Part shown: positions 1-11,496 of the stretch, in pieces
Layout of the letters: each line of letters opens with the position of its first letter
Position numbering within the stretch: the first letter of the stretch is position 1
Source of the DNA: Zarea fungicola
Taxonomy: Eukaryota > Ascomycota > Sordariomycetes > Hypocreales > Cordycipitaceae
Assembly: GCA_900169235.1 (NCBI GenBank)
Contig: FWCC01000052.1
Coordinates: 4,242 to 68,241 of the forward strand
Length of the DNA stretch: 64,000 bases
Direction: 5' to 3'
Translations under genes and position numbers: made by a program
Notes under the pieces: model-generated
Seen by the model: only the letters and a program-made list of their open reading frames with translations
Told to the model about the DNA's origin: nothing
Databases searched by the model: none

Positions 1-2212
1 CCCCCTTCAGGAGTCGATAATCAAACCCCGCGCAACAATTACAGAGTACTCAATATGGATCAAATAGTGAACATAATTACTATCCCCCTGCGGAGCCCGG
101 GCCGCCCGTAGTCTAATAATTCACTTTTGTTCAAGTTTCGGTGCCAGCTTCTCAACCGAGATATAATTATCTTGCGGTATTGCCGTCTTCATCTTGTCTT
201 GGTCTTCGTCTCATGTTGATTCTACTCCACGGTTATACTCGCTCCCTCGCTTTCAGCCGCCTTTCATGACGGGTGGCTAGTTTAGTTGTCCTACCCAAGA
301 GTGTCACGTTTCAACAAGGGATGGAACCATGGAATGTGCGCGAGCTATGGGCGTGATCCCCCAGTCTGCGACTTGCCGAAGTGCGCTGAACGATTCAAGC
401 CCGCTATATGTTATGCGCCACACGGCAGCTTGAAATGGGGTTCCTCGTCTGGTGTCGTGGCACGGGATCGATCTACCATACTTTCCTTGCGTCTTCAAAA
501 GTCACCTAAATCACCGACCCCTTTCTGCACGGAATCCGCAGGGCCCGTGTGCCACACCACCTATCAATTAGTCGACTTGCATGATGGTTCGATCCAATCA
601 GAGGCGACCCATTGTAAAGAACAGTAATGACCAGTTGCCACGACATGAGGCACGAGATAGAGGAACGTGTGTCAGAAAAGATAGCGGACATCGAGTTGAA
701 ATCCCATCAGCTGCCTTGCGCAGAGGTGTAGACAATGACATTCTTTGGAACAATAAAAGGATCGGCCCTTGCCCACATGAATAAGACTACGCCCAAGGGA
801 ATATAGGGAGTTATTGAGTTAGTGCCATGTTACAAGTAAGCTTTCCAAGCCACATGGCCCCTGTCGATGCCCCAACATCCACCAACGAGATTTCAAAGGC
901 ACATGGCAAAGAAAGCGGGCAGTGAAGTAAATCATTGTGGCTTTCTTCATGCGGTACCCCAGAACAATGGCGAAAGCCCCAATCTATGGCGCCAAAAAGG
1001 TTCACGGCCGAAGACTGAGAGTAATAACTTCGCCGAAAGAACCACCGAACCAGACGGCGCCGCCTGTTTTGGAACAGCTAGCCCCAGGTACCCCGGACGG
1101 TATAAGCAAGCCACAATAAATCACTTTCCTAGCCTGGATGTGTCCGTTCTCTTGCCAGGACGGTTTCGCTAAGCTGCATGATGAGTTACAGGGGCCTTCT
1201 CCGCAAAAAAAACTAGCGAGCCTCGTGGCACAGACCTCAATCATCGATAAATTTCGAGCAACATGAAAGTTTCTCGGTTCAAAATCGGAAGGCGTTATTC
1301 CATGTATCTTTCCCAACAAAGGATTTTGTGGCAAAAAGAAGTAGCATCAGCCGCACTTCTAGAAACTTGATTCTATCAGTTGCACAAGAGACATGTCACG
1401 AAACCCAGAAAACATTGAGTGCGCCGGAACCCTGGTAGTTATACGGTTAATAAATGCTTTTTGTGAGAGTCTGCACCCACTTACACCACGCGCTCCGTTC
1501 GCTATCGGGCCGTCCATCAGGAGCATGTCATTTAGTCTCTGCAACGACGTAGCATTCATTCACAGCAAGTCCAAGTCGTCCGGTGCGGTATCTTAACTGG
1601 CGCCATGAGCCTTTTGCCCCACTGGACCAAACGACGAAATCTATTGCTTGCACACCCCCTTACCGCTTCAGAGTCTCCGATGTAGTCATCCGTAGCCTGC
1701 CATCTGGCTTCCGCTCTTGACCCATTATGTGTTGGACTGACCCCATGCAAGCTTTCGCGAGGGCCTTTCCCGACGAATAGGCTGTCAAGGATGCTCTAGC
1801 TTGGCAGTGATTCCCCATAGAAAGGGTGTGAGTTTATTCCATCGGACATTCTACCCAAGTCTCGCTGTTGACCTTCCCAAATGACTCCAGCGCGAACAAG
1901 GTGATGGGAGCAAGGGTCACAGGTGGGCTCAGGGATGTTATCAAGCGAAATGTTATATAGCTGGATGAGATCCCATCGATATTCAAGCGCCTCTTTTCTC
2001 TTTCCCTTTTCTGTATCCAAAGAGTTGAGCCCAGACTTGTATATAAACTGTTTGATCAGCAGTGTCTACTTCAACTACCGTTCCTTTTATAAACTACTAT
2101 ACTGTAGTTTCTTCAAGTTGACCGTGTTTGTGTTTTATCCATCCTTCAGCACCGTCTTGTCCACATACGCGCTCTCTGTTCTATAAGTCAAACAGAATCC
2201 AAGACAGCAAAA
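1..2212. other. Gene-free stretch upstream of the GH16 gene
   Basis: No open frame here is longer than about 113 codons. None shows a recognisable domain or fungal-style codon bias, and no splice-linked series of frames makes a protein family. I saw no tRNA, terminal repeat or transposase. The last 200 bases are the promoter and 5' leader of the following glucanase gene. Confidence 0.5.
2040..2048 (+). promoter_or_regulatory. TATA-like element of the GH16 gene
   Basis: TATATAAAC lies about 170 bases before the GH16 start codon, and a second TTTATAAAC lies about 45 bases further on. Between the TATA-like elements and the ATG the sequence is pyrimidine-rich, as in many fungal core promoters. 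The assignment rests only on motif and position. Confidence 0.35.
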
Positions 2213-3133
2213 ATGGTCAAAGCTGGCCTCGTCTCCTCCCTCCTGTCCCTTGTAGCTGTCACTGGTGCCTGGGACGCCCCTAGTTACGCTGGTTTCAACC
2301 GTGTCTGGCAGGACAACTTTGCCGGCAACGGCGGCACGCTCCCCAACGAGGGTAACTGGAACATCATCACCGGCAACCTAGGCGTCAACAATGAGCTCGA
2401 GGTCTACCAGCGCGACCCGCACAACCTGCAGCTGAGCGGCGGCAGCACCCTGCAAATCGTCCCCTGGCGCAACGGCAACGGCTGGACCTCGGGCCGCATC
2501 GAGTCCAAGTACGTCTTCACCCCGCAGGCCGGCAAGAACACCCGCGTCGAGGCCCTCATCCGCTTCGGCGGCAACAGTCCCAACAACAAGCAGGGCATCT
2601 GGCCGGCCTGGTGGATGCTCGGCGACTCGATCCGCCACGGCACGGGCTGGCCCGCGTGCGGCGAGATTGACATCCTCGAGACGGTCAACGGCCAGCTCGT
2701 CGGCCACGGCACCCTGCACTGCGACACGTACCCCGGCGGCATTTGCAACGAGGGCAACGGCATCGGCTCCCCGATCAACATGCCCAACCAGGACTGGCAC
2801 ACCTGGCGCGTCGAGGTCGACCTCCGCTCCGGCAACTGGCCAGACCAGAGCATCACCTGGTACATGGACGGGCAGCAGTTCCAGCGCATCACCGGCAGCC
2901 GCATCAACAACTTCAACGTCTGGCACGCCGTAGCGCAGAGCCCGCTGTACTTTATCCTCAATGTCGCTGTTGGCGGTAACTGGGTAAGTAAAAAGAAAAT
3001 CTCACCGTTACCATATGTGTGAGAAGTTGGTGCTAATTATTGTTCGTAGCCCGGCAACCCCAACAGTGCCACTCAGGATGGTTTCGGTAGCATGATGGAA
3101 GTTGCCTACACTGCCCAATATGTCAGCCAGTAA
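2213..3133 (+). CDS. Secreted GH16 family endo-beta-glucanase
   Basis: Exons 2213-2983 and 3050-3133, with a 66-nt GTAAGT...TAG intron; product 284 aa. Residues 1-19 form a signal peptide (K at position 3, hydrophobic core, cleavage near TGA-W). The rest is a single GH16 beta-jelly-roll domain, with the catalytic signature GEIDILE at 150-156 (nucleophile E151, acid/base E156). Family members hydrolyse beta-1,3(4)-glucans of cell walls outside the cell; the exact linkage cannot be read from the sequence. The intron separates the last 27 residues, which form the final strand after a GGNW motif, and splicing keeps the frame exactly. There is no GPI signal or carbohydrate-binding module. Coding sequence is strongly C/G-ending in third positions. 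It converges on the thioesterase gene 264 bases away. A role in cell-wall turnover or in attack on other fungi is inference. Confidence 0.92.
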
Positions 3134-3396
3134 AGTGGTTCATGTATTGAGCCGTAGTGGCCAACTTGATTGGAGAGACTCAACCCAGTTTCGTCGACTT
3201 GGTGCTTGTTTTTGATCTTTTCTTCTTCTTCTCTGTCCATATTTTACGGCCGTCTTGACGAGTCATGTTCATACCTTCCATTGCTTCATTTGAGCTAGTA
3301 CATACGCAAACCTTGAGATAAACTGTACATGTTCTATACACTTCTCACAATATACTGTCGTTTCTGCCACCTCTGCGATGACTTTCTTCTAGACTG

Positions 3397-4483
3397 TTAA
3401 ACACCCAGCTCGTCTAATGACTGATGGAGTTCCTGCACCTTTTGCTCCGTTTGCTGGCGTCTTTGAGCTTGCAAGTCGTACATGGTCTCCATCTCCTTGA
3501 CCATGAAAGGCTTTAGTGGTGCCTTTCTGCCTGCCTTGTAGTCGTAAACGGCAATGTCCTCAAAAAACTTGGCAGCGACTCGCTTGTGCTTGTGTGAATA
3601 TGCAACAGCTTCCATGAGAATTCTATCAGTGGTCTCATCAGGCCTGTTTACTAGCTTGTGCAGCACCGTGACTTGGTCTGGGAATGTCATGGGCTGTAGG
3701 GGAGATGGTTAGCAATTTGGACCGCCACAACTGGGATGACTACACTGATGGTGGAGGGGGGCTTACAAATTTGTAGTCCGTTCGGATACTGGCAAGGATT
3801 AGGCCGATACCCCGCGGCGACATGAGCTCTGTAAATTCTTTTCGATGCTCTGGCGCGATATGAGCAGAGACATTCATCATCCAGTTGACGCGGCCTGATT
3901 CGGCAAATCGGTTATACATGACATTGTTAACGTGACCTATACATGTTAATTCTTTGTCTGCTCCAGGAATCCTGTAAATGGTGACGCACCCTATGTGATA
4001 GTTAGCCATTTGATACAAATCCACGAGGATTTTGACTCAACGCACCATTGAATCCTATGGTTTGAAAGTAAAGCGCGAGATTAGTGATGCATTCGGCCAA
4101 GATCATTATGTTCAATTTTTGAGAGGGAAGAGTCGAACCATGTCTCCCCAGGCAACATTATGCTTGTCCAGCCCCCTCCAATGTGGCTCACTGAGGTATC
4201 CTTCGCGGCCAGCAGAGAGGCTCAGCCAGTGCTGGTCCAGGTAGCTCATGTGATGCTTCAGCTGTGTCACCACTTTGGGCTCCTCTGCCCGTTTTGTGAT
4301 GCCCTGAGCCACGCGATTACGCATGTCTGAGAGCCATCGCGAATTGGGTGCCGTTTCTGCGGCTGCCGAGGTTGCCGCTGTAGTAGTATCACCCCGTAAG
4401 CCGGCCTGGCTGGTAAAGGCGCGTCGCGAGAGGACAAGTTGTGCGCCAGAGCGAATTTGTCGCAACTCTCGTCTGGCAATCAT
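3397..4483 (-). CDS. Mitochondrial-type hot-dog thioesterase-like protein with micro-exons
   Basis: Exons on the minus strand: 4483-4139, 4054-4046 (9 nt), 3990 (1 nt), 3936-3767 and 3693-3397; product 273 aa. The N-terminus is rich in R/S/A with few acids, like a mitochondrial presequence. The core is a 4HBT-type hot-dog fold: WGDM at 112-115, then D116-S-M-G119-H120-V-N-N, the conserved DxxGHVNN active-site motif of thioesterases. The carboxy end (after KFPMTFPDQV) is helical and charged. The motif is only rebuilt if introns of 84, 55 and 53 nt are removed around a 9-nt exon and a single-G exon; the last intron is 73 nt. Branch-like CTAAT/CTAAC sites are present in introns 1 and 2. The donor of intron 1 (GTTCGA) is weak. 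Substrate unknown; acyl-CoA thioester hydrolysis is inferred from the family. Confidence 0.85.
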
Positions 4484-4859
4484 GTCCTGTGGTCTTTATT
4501 TTTATATATTTAGAGTGATGAGGATGTATGTGCAGCGAATTGGTTGTGCCGAGGACATAGAGCGATGGGAGGTGATGCATGTATGGTTATGATGCAGGGA
4601 CGGTCTTCCAGCCGAGCGGCGGTTCGTGTCGGCTCTAAAGTCTCTGGGTCCACTGATGTCACTTGGCAGTCCGGTATCGTCACCGGCTCCCGCGGGTATC
4701 ACGGATAGTAGCACCAAAAATGTTAGAAGTAAAGTGAGAAATAAATAGATATAGGTCAAAGGTTCAATAGCAATTACGGAGGCCCAATTTAGCTCCCGCT
4801 TCCCCATTCAATTTAATTGTGGCGTGTGACCCCCCTCCCGAATACTCAATTGCCCCGAC
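4484..4859. other. Spacer between thioesterase and NmrA-like genes
   Basis: A 376-base stretch upstream of the thioesterase start and downstream of the NmrA-like stop, both on the minus strand. It is AT-rich in the middle. No gene or structured element is visible; it presumably holds the thioesterase promoter. Confidence 0.5.
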
Positions 4860-5886
4860 TTACACGGTACCCCAGCTTTCAACGGCATCCTTGATAGCCC
4901 TCTCCAGTGTCACCTTTCCTCTCACAATATTCAACTCCTCAACCCCCGGAGCACCGGGCGCAGCGATACCACCTGGCAGAAACGATGTTGCCATTTCAAC
5001 CCAAATGCCCACCAGCTCCGGCCGGAAAATGGCACTGTAAAACGTGGCCAGTTGGTCCTTTTCAATCGCTTCAATACCTACCTCCCGCCCTAGCGCCGAT
5101 GAAAACGCCGCCTGCGCATCCAGCGGGCTATACTCTTGCGGTCCATGCAGTGCAAACACGTAGGGCTTGACTGGCGGCGTATAGCTCGAGGTGAGTCCCG
5201 TCGCAAACGTGGCGCCAATGTCCTCGACGGCCACCATGGGCAGCTTGAAGCCGAGCGGCGTGATGAGTGACTCAAAGTAGGGCTTTGGCGTGGCCTGCAG
5301 TGTCTTGGCGCTGAAGAGTGTCCAGTTCTCCATAAAGTAGCCGCACCGCACGATGAGAATCTCGGGCACGTCGGTCGTGCGCAGGACTTTTTCAGCAACA
5401 TGATTTGTTCCAATTTCTCCCTTTTTATTCATTAGCTAGTTGGTTCTCCATGCCGTGCACTGCGCGGGATCCTTCGAAAATGTCACACAGATGAGCTAGG
5501 GGAAGCACTGCACTTACAACGCCCTTTTCAAACTCTGCTCCGAGACTGCTCAGCAGCATCAGCCTTTTAACTCCACCAGCTTTTTCAACGGCGTCTTTGA
5601 CATTCTTTGAGGCCTTTTCCGACCGGGTAAATGGTTCGGGGCCGTCAAAGAACGGCGGCGTGCTCGTCATCACGGCGTCAGCGCCGCTCAAGTCTAGAGA
5701 CGACGCATCCTCAACATCGCCACTGATGGCGTGAAAGTTTGCATGAGATTTAAACTCGGCGGGCACTTTGGATAGACTGCGGTACACGCCGTACACTTCA
5801 ATACTGCTAGATGACGTTTTCTTGAGCAGCGCACGAATGGTCGCGGCAGAGGTTTTGGGGCCAGCTGGAACGATGGTGATTCGCAT
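4860..5886 (-). CDS. NmrA-like NAD(P)-binding family protein
   Basis: Exons 5886-5518 and 5420-4860, with a 97-nt GTAAGT...AAAAAG intron that has a GCTAAT branch site; product 309 aa. The start chosen is the ATG before RITIVPAGP, because that strand begins the Rossmann fold; an in-frame ATG 18 codons upstream is possible. Domain order is that of atypical short-chain dehydrogenases of the NmrA/HSCARG type: beta-alpha-beta nucleotide site at 1-20, SGADAVM region, LLLSSLGAE strand, then HVAEKVLR and the C-terminal substrate lobe ending VESWGTV. The glycine-rich loop is degenerate (PAGPKTSAA instead of GxxGxxG), so cofactor binding may be weak or altered. Such proteins act as NADPH sensors or as reductases on small aromatics; which one applies here cannot be read. 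It is a neighbour of the MFS gene on the same strand. Confidence 0.82.
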
Positions 5887-6340
5887 TGTGACAAGCTCTT
5901 TAATATAGTTTGATGCTGTTTGTGTAGGAGAGGACTTCAAATTTCACAAGCTGGGCTCTATGTCAGTTCTTGACTGAGCAAGCTGAAAGCAAGCGAGATA
6001 CGACGATCACGACCGTTCAGCCACCATTCAGTTACATAGTTCAGCTGTTAGCGCCCTATCACTAGACCACTATATTACCCGTGAAAACTGATATTATAAC
6101 ATCTTCTTTCATCGAGATTTTGCATCAAGTTCACGTTGAAAACCCACGAAACTATCAAGTGTGAATATATGTGAAAGATTTATACTATAATAAAACAAGA
6201 AGTGTATAAGGTATCATATGAAACATCCAACTCCAGCCCCCATCCTTCAACGTACAACGATGATTTCAAAGTATTTCAACTCGCAATCTGATCACCATTA
6301 TTGGCCAACCGCCAACGGAAATGCTTTAATGCACAGGCAT
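5887..6340. other. Spacer between NmrA-like and MFS genes
   Basis: A 454-base stretch between two minus-strand genes. It is AT-rich with several TATA-like words near 6120-6200. It should contain the MFS 3' end and the NmrA-like promoter. No additional gene is seen. Confidence 0.5.
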
Positions 6341-8386
6341 CTATTTAGCAGCATGGTGGAGGTTGGCGACGCTGGGTCTCCGGCTCGCCGATGGGGTACC
6401 GCGGGGAGTTTGTCGAGGGGTGACACGGCTCTCGCCGAAGAAGCGGTGTTGCTGGCTGTATCGACGTTCAGCACCCGGTCGCTGGTTGGTACCAGATGCA
6501 GTAGATCCTGGTTTATTTCTGTTAGCCGATTCTAAATAGCTACCAAACACGCATTCAAGAAATACATACCTCTGCGGCTACTGTCGATGGCACTGGCACG
6601 GCGTCCGGCCGGCAGGTCCTGGCGAGCGCCGGCAAGTTTCTGGGCGAATGGGGAGCGATGGCGCAGCTCAGGTCCCTTCCAATAGATGACGTAGACGGCA
6701 ATGACTAGCACGAAAGAAACACAAAACAGAATCGTTGATGCATATTCCAAGTTCTTGCCGCTCGAGGTTCCGATGTTGCTAAAGAATGGCACGGCAGGAA
6801 TGGTCAAGACACCAGCCAAGAAGTCACGCTAGAGAAACAATTAGCAATAATTCATGCATCTGAATAGCAAGAAAACATACAGCCCATCCATTGCCACCCG
6901 TGGCAGAAGCAGAGTAAGGACCGTAGGCGCAAATCATGTAGTCAATCGTGGCCATGTAAATGGCGTAGTTTGCGATACCGACAATGGCAGCGAAAATCAT
7001 GGAACCGATCCAGTGAATAGGCGGGCCTTGAATAGTCCAAGCAAAGCCAATCAGTCCAATGGGCAGGCACGGGGCAGTGTAAAGCAAGAACCAAAGACGA
7101 GACTCATATTGAGCTCTCTCATCGTTGGGTTTGGCTTCGCGTTCCTTGATGTTGCGTCGAATGGCCGGGATGAAGAGGAGCCAGGCGATAAGGTAGCCGA
7201 CTCCAATGGGGATGAAAGAAAGTCCAATCTGAATCTTGCTAAAGTGCCATTGGTCATAGACGAGCCCAAAGGACTGGATGAACATGAAGATAAGGGCGTC
7301 GGAGAATCCAGAAAGCAGCGACAGAACCAAGACAATGGGTTCCGTAAGGAACATCTTGAATGGGCGGCCCCAGGTGTGGAGAATCTCGCGGACTGAGAAT
7401 CGGTCTGTGAAGGGAACCAACTCATCGGGACCCCAGATGTTCTCGCCGTTCTTGCGGCGGCGCTTGGCGATGCGGTTCATCATGATGGTGGTTCGGGTCT
7501 CAGGAACAGTAAAGAAGTGGATAAGCTGAATGACACCACCAAAGATTAGCTGCACCCAGATGGCCCATCTAAACATGGTTAGTATATAAAACAAATGCGG
7601 CAATGAGTGAAGTAATGCAACTCACCTCCAGTGGAGATGCTCTTCAATGAAGCCGCCAACAATCGGTCCCAGCACCGACCCTCCTACCGACGAGAAGACG
7701 ACGTACGCAACGGCGTATTGCTGAGTGTCAGACTCCCACATATCGGCAATCATACCAAGAGTGACTGAGCCACCCGCGGAGGAGAGACCACCGAGGGCAC
7801 GGCCGACCATGATGCTTGCAAAGTTGGGCGCCAGCGCAACGGGAAGCTGCCAGATGTTGACGAGGAAGAGGGAGAGCTGGAGGACGGGCCAACGACCAAA
7901 CTCTTCAGACCAGGGAGCCCACAGCTCGCATCCAAAAGCATAGAGTACGAGGAAGATCATGGCACCGCATCGAGCGGCCTGGAGACTGACACCAAACTCG
8001 GTCTTGATGCCCTCCAGAGCATTAGAGTAGAGTGAGGTGTTGAAGTTCATGGAGACCTGCACCCAGAAGATGACGGTGAGAATGTACCACTTCTTCCAGT
8101 TGGGGAAGCTATAGCCGAGCTCGTCGTAGCAGTCATCTTCAGTGATTTCATACTTGTCGTATGTGCCCAGCTTCTCGAGGTTCGTGCCGCTGCCGTTGCG
8201 CTCACTGTTTCCACCAGCCTCGGTGGCGTCAGCAGAGTCACTTCCTGCACCAGTGCCATTGACGGCTGTCTTTTCTCCCTCAGGCACATCTCCCTGGGAG
8301 TGATCTCTAAGCAGTGCATTAGCACGCTCAAGATCTGCTTGATTCATGACCTGCGGCGGGTCCTCTGAAAAATGTGTCGTCGGCAT
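6341..8386 (-). CDS. MFS transporter, DHA1/polyamine-drug type
   Basis: Exons 8386-7626, 7568-6881, 6828-6570 and 6507-6341, with introns of 57, 52 and 62 nt; product 624 aa. Residues 1-98 are a hydrophilic, serine/glycine-rich cytoplasmic tail. Twelve membrane segments begin at about 100. The loop 2-3 motif is present as APWSEEFGRWPV, and MVGRALGGLSSAGGSVTLG resembles motif C-like helix 5 of proton antiporters. The middle loop (MNRIAKRRRKNGEN) is basic, and the C-terminus is an R/S/T-rich tail (TPRQTPRGTPSASRRPS). The last acceptor (AAACCAG at 6508) was preferred because the upstream CTAAC then sits at branch-point distance; using TTTAG would make a 38-nt intron. Family members export drugs, toxins or polyamines across the plasma membrane in exchange for protons. 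The substrate is not known, and no biosynthetic cluster is adjacent. Confidence 0.88.
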
Positions 8387-11300
8387 CTTGACTACCTGAC
8401 ACGTGTATGAACTTTTGTGCTGTATATGATTGGGATTGTGTGTATATCTATACTCATCAATGCAGTAGAGCTGAGAGCAGGGGGTAAGCAGGGAAGAAGG
8501 TGCAGAATCCCACACAGGACACGAGCAGAGAAGACAAGAACGAGCAGGGAAAATAACAGGGCAATACGGCAAGTTTTATTATTTACTCGACAGACGCAGA
8601 AAGACTCAGTCTACTCCGTAGTTTTGGGGGCGAATGGGTTCTCGCCCATAAAGGCTTCTCCACTGCGCGTGGAAATAGTATGGCGTGGTGACATCATGTC
8701 TCGAGTGGAAGACCGCTAAGCAGTTGCGACCCCAGCAAGTAAACCTTGCCTTGCAACGAAAAGAACGCTGGCAGAAATTGATTTTAGTCTAGGCCGAAAA
8801 TTACCATTCGTAAGCAGTGAGTGAAATGGACTCATCCCCACGTTGGTGCTCTGGGGAGAGAACAGAGGAGACAGAAGAGAGAAAAACTGGCGACTGTAAC
8901 CGAAGTGGGCAATGGAATGCTGCACCCCGGAACCCCAGCAACGACCGTGCTGCTCAGAATTTCCCCCCATTGTCTATGCCGAGCATGTCTTTGAATACTA
9001 GGTGTCAGTTGTAAAAATGCTCTGTTCGGCTTATTGTCTCAGGAAGCCGGGCCTAGAAGCTTATGGGAAATGATGACCCCGTAGACACGGACGAGAAACC
9101 AACAATCGAGACCAAGAGAGCAGCTGTACTTTTAGGTGTGGCTCCCCCTTGGCGCCACGCCGTCAGGAGGATCCGGCAAGTACGGTAATTCTCGAATGGC
9201 GTCCACTAGCATGGGTTTAGTGCCTATCGCAGCCGGGACGTGGCGTCCGTCAAAACCGAGTTATGAACTGGGAAGCCTTGCTATGCACTAAATCGATTTG
9301 GCGTCAGAGTCGGAATATTAGGACAAGGGCTCGGCGTACCAGCGAATGTTTTCAAGGATCGTGATGTTGATCGTCCTCGACTTATGTTGGACAGCTGCCC
9401 TTCGGGCGGTCCGGAGCCACATCTAACGTCCTCCTCATAACATCCACAATATTACGTTGATCGAACTCAAGCTTCAGCAGCCGGAGTCTATGGGAAAGGA
9501 CGCATGAACCACTATGCGGTTCTTCATCCAATGTTCTGCAACATTACCACTTTCACACCACCCAAGTCCTCGAGGCTCCGCAGTCGGTAGAAAGAAACAT
9601 CAAACCATAAAATATCAAGGTGGAACATAGTACATAGTTGCGGCTCAACCCCCCACCGTCGCCACCTTTCCTTCGCCAATGGGAAAGTCTTTTAAATGGC
9701 TGCCTGTTGTACGTTGACCTGTGCAAAGCTGAGCTACACGTCGGTCAGGAGTAATTAGTGGGCATTTTTCTTGGTATGGTCTTTGTTTCGCTCTCTCCGT
9801 CTCTCTCACAGTTTCAATAAGCTGTGGGCGAGAAATTGGGGCGGTACAGGTGACTGGTTGATATTTTTTCAAGTGATCGTCATTGGGAGGAAAGGGTCTT
9901 GTCGAGGCAAGTCACAGGCGTCGGATCCAAACATGCCTTTAGTAGGTAACCACATGCCACATAACCTTGTAATTGCAGGACTAACTGTCATGCACTGCCT
10001 GAACATACTGGTGGCAATCCCACGACTTCCAGTAATGAGCCATCCAAATCGACCCCATACTCTTACTCTTCGCAGCCTGGTCATGGTTGTCAAGTGTCGT
10101 GTGCTTTAATTGCCGAAATGGTCGTTATACACGTATTTCTGCCGCTTAAAATATGTCAACCGTTCAGGAAGCCGTTTAGCGCTGATGCTAAAAGAAAAAC
10201 CCGCCGCGACGGTGCTTAGTTAAACCCGGGTTTGCCTTGTAGTCTGTGGCATCATGACGTCGTCATCGTCATCGGAGGCGCTAATAAGTAGCCGCCTTTG
10301 CCTAACCACGACAGGCTCGTGGTAGAGTTGGCATAACTCTTGACTATTGCGTTTGCTTTGTCTGAATCAGGAATGAATACATGCAGCAAGTCATTTACAG
10401 TACGCCGGAGCCAGCCAATATATCAGCGCAAAACATCTTCTGGGAATATTAGGCACACAGAACGGCAGGAGACTCCGCTTACTATGCTCGGGCAGGTACT
10501 TACCCGGCACTGGAATCTGTAAAGATCCTCATTCAGTTACACCAATTCTAGCAAACGGTTAGATCTTGACGATATAGCGAGCATCAGTGTAGAGGATAAT
10601 TACTTCTTGTAACTGTAGTGCAAGTACCATTCTGGCTACTCGTTACATCTTCCTAATAGATTGGTTTGCCATTGAAGAAGTAAGTTTACAAAATCCATGG
10701 TGCAATATGACTTGTGTTTGCACAGTTATACAGCCTGAGCAATTCTTTTCATTGGGGGGATAAAATAAAGAAAGAAACAAAACAAATTAGTATGGACTTG
10801 TTCCATAATAATACGGCTATGTCTCCATGGCCTCGTCGTTCCAGGTAATTCCAACGACAGCAATAAATGCCTTGTACAAGCTAGTCTTATACCACATTTT
10901 AATACGCCAAATGGAGGCTTTGAGAGTTAGCTAGGCAGTAATTCGTCTCTTACTATTCCCTTTACTATCCTATTTGAGACGAGTCCGGCTTCACTTTAGG
11001 TTCCGAGCGTGGACATGCTAATCGAAAAATGGTGTTGTGACCTAGGTGACGGTCATTGTCGGTGGAAGTGGCGTCTCAGATGCTGCTTTGCTTGTTTGGT
11101 GCAATACTCTCTACACGGGCCGGGACCAAACGGCTTTTATCCCGTATTAAGATTTCTTTGCCAGCTCACAAGTGCTCTCAGACCGGGTGGGTGCTAGAAG
11201 AAAAAGAGTATAGGATTTAGAATTTTCTAAGTCTTTCTCTAAGTATATATCGAAAGTCCAAAGAGCAAAATATACAAAGATTCTGGTATGCCCATGAAGA

Positions 11301-11496
11301 TAATAAACCAAAAAAGAAAGAAAATAATAAGGTAAATAAATCAATCATTGTTGATGCTTTGGTGGGTCATTATCGTGATTGTCGTCGTTGCTGGCTCACC
11401 ATCCCTGGTAGGTGGGTGTTTAATGGAGGGGGGGAAAAGAGAAATAGGAAAACATTAAAGTGAATGAAGGGGGGAAAACAAATCTACAACAAGAGT
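8387..11496. other. Long intergenic stretch, no gene recognised
   Basis: About 3.1 kb upstream of the MFS gene and downstream of the 11.5-13.6 kb gene. Frames are short (at most 112 codons), not linked by plausible splicing and without domain features. GC is mixed and there is no clear AT-rich RIP signature. The first several hundred bases should be the MFS promoter. No tRNA or transposon was recognised. Confidence 0.45.

Noticed and set aside
1..2212. Decayed transposon or transporter relic at the left edge
   Set aside because: Some minus-strand pieces (near 1002-1130) look hydrophobic and glycine-rich, but no family motif or repeat boundary could be supported.
2378..2961. Two antisense frames of about 180 codons in the GH16 gene
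   Set aside because: Produced by C/G-ending codons of the real gene; no domain or start context.
4130..4139. GGTTCGACTC resembling a tRNA B box (minus strand)
   Set aside because: It lies at the exon 1/intron 1 border of the thioesterase gene, and no cloverleaf or A box fits around it.
6519..6569. Alternative last intron of the MFS gene ending CTAACAG or TTTAG
   Set aside because: CTAACAG would put the branch site on the acceptor and change frame; TTTAG would make a 38-nt intron. The AACCAG acceptor gives a 62-nt intron with proper spacing.
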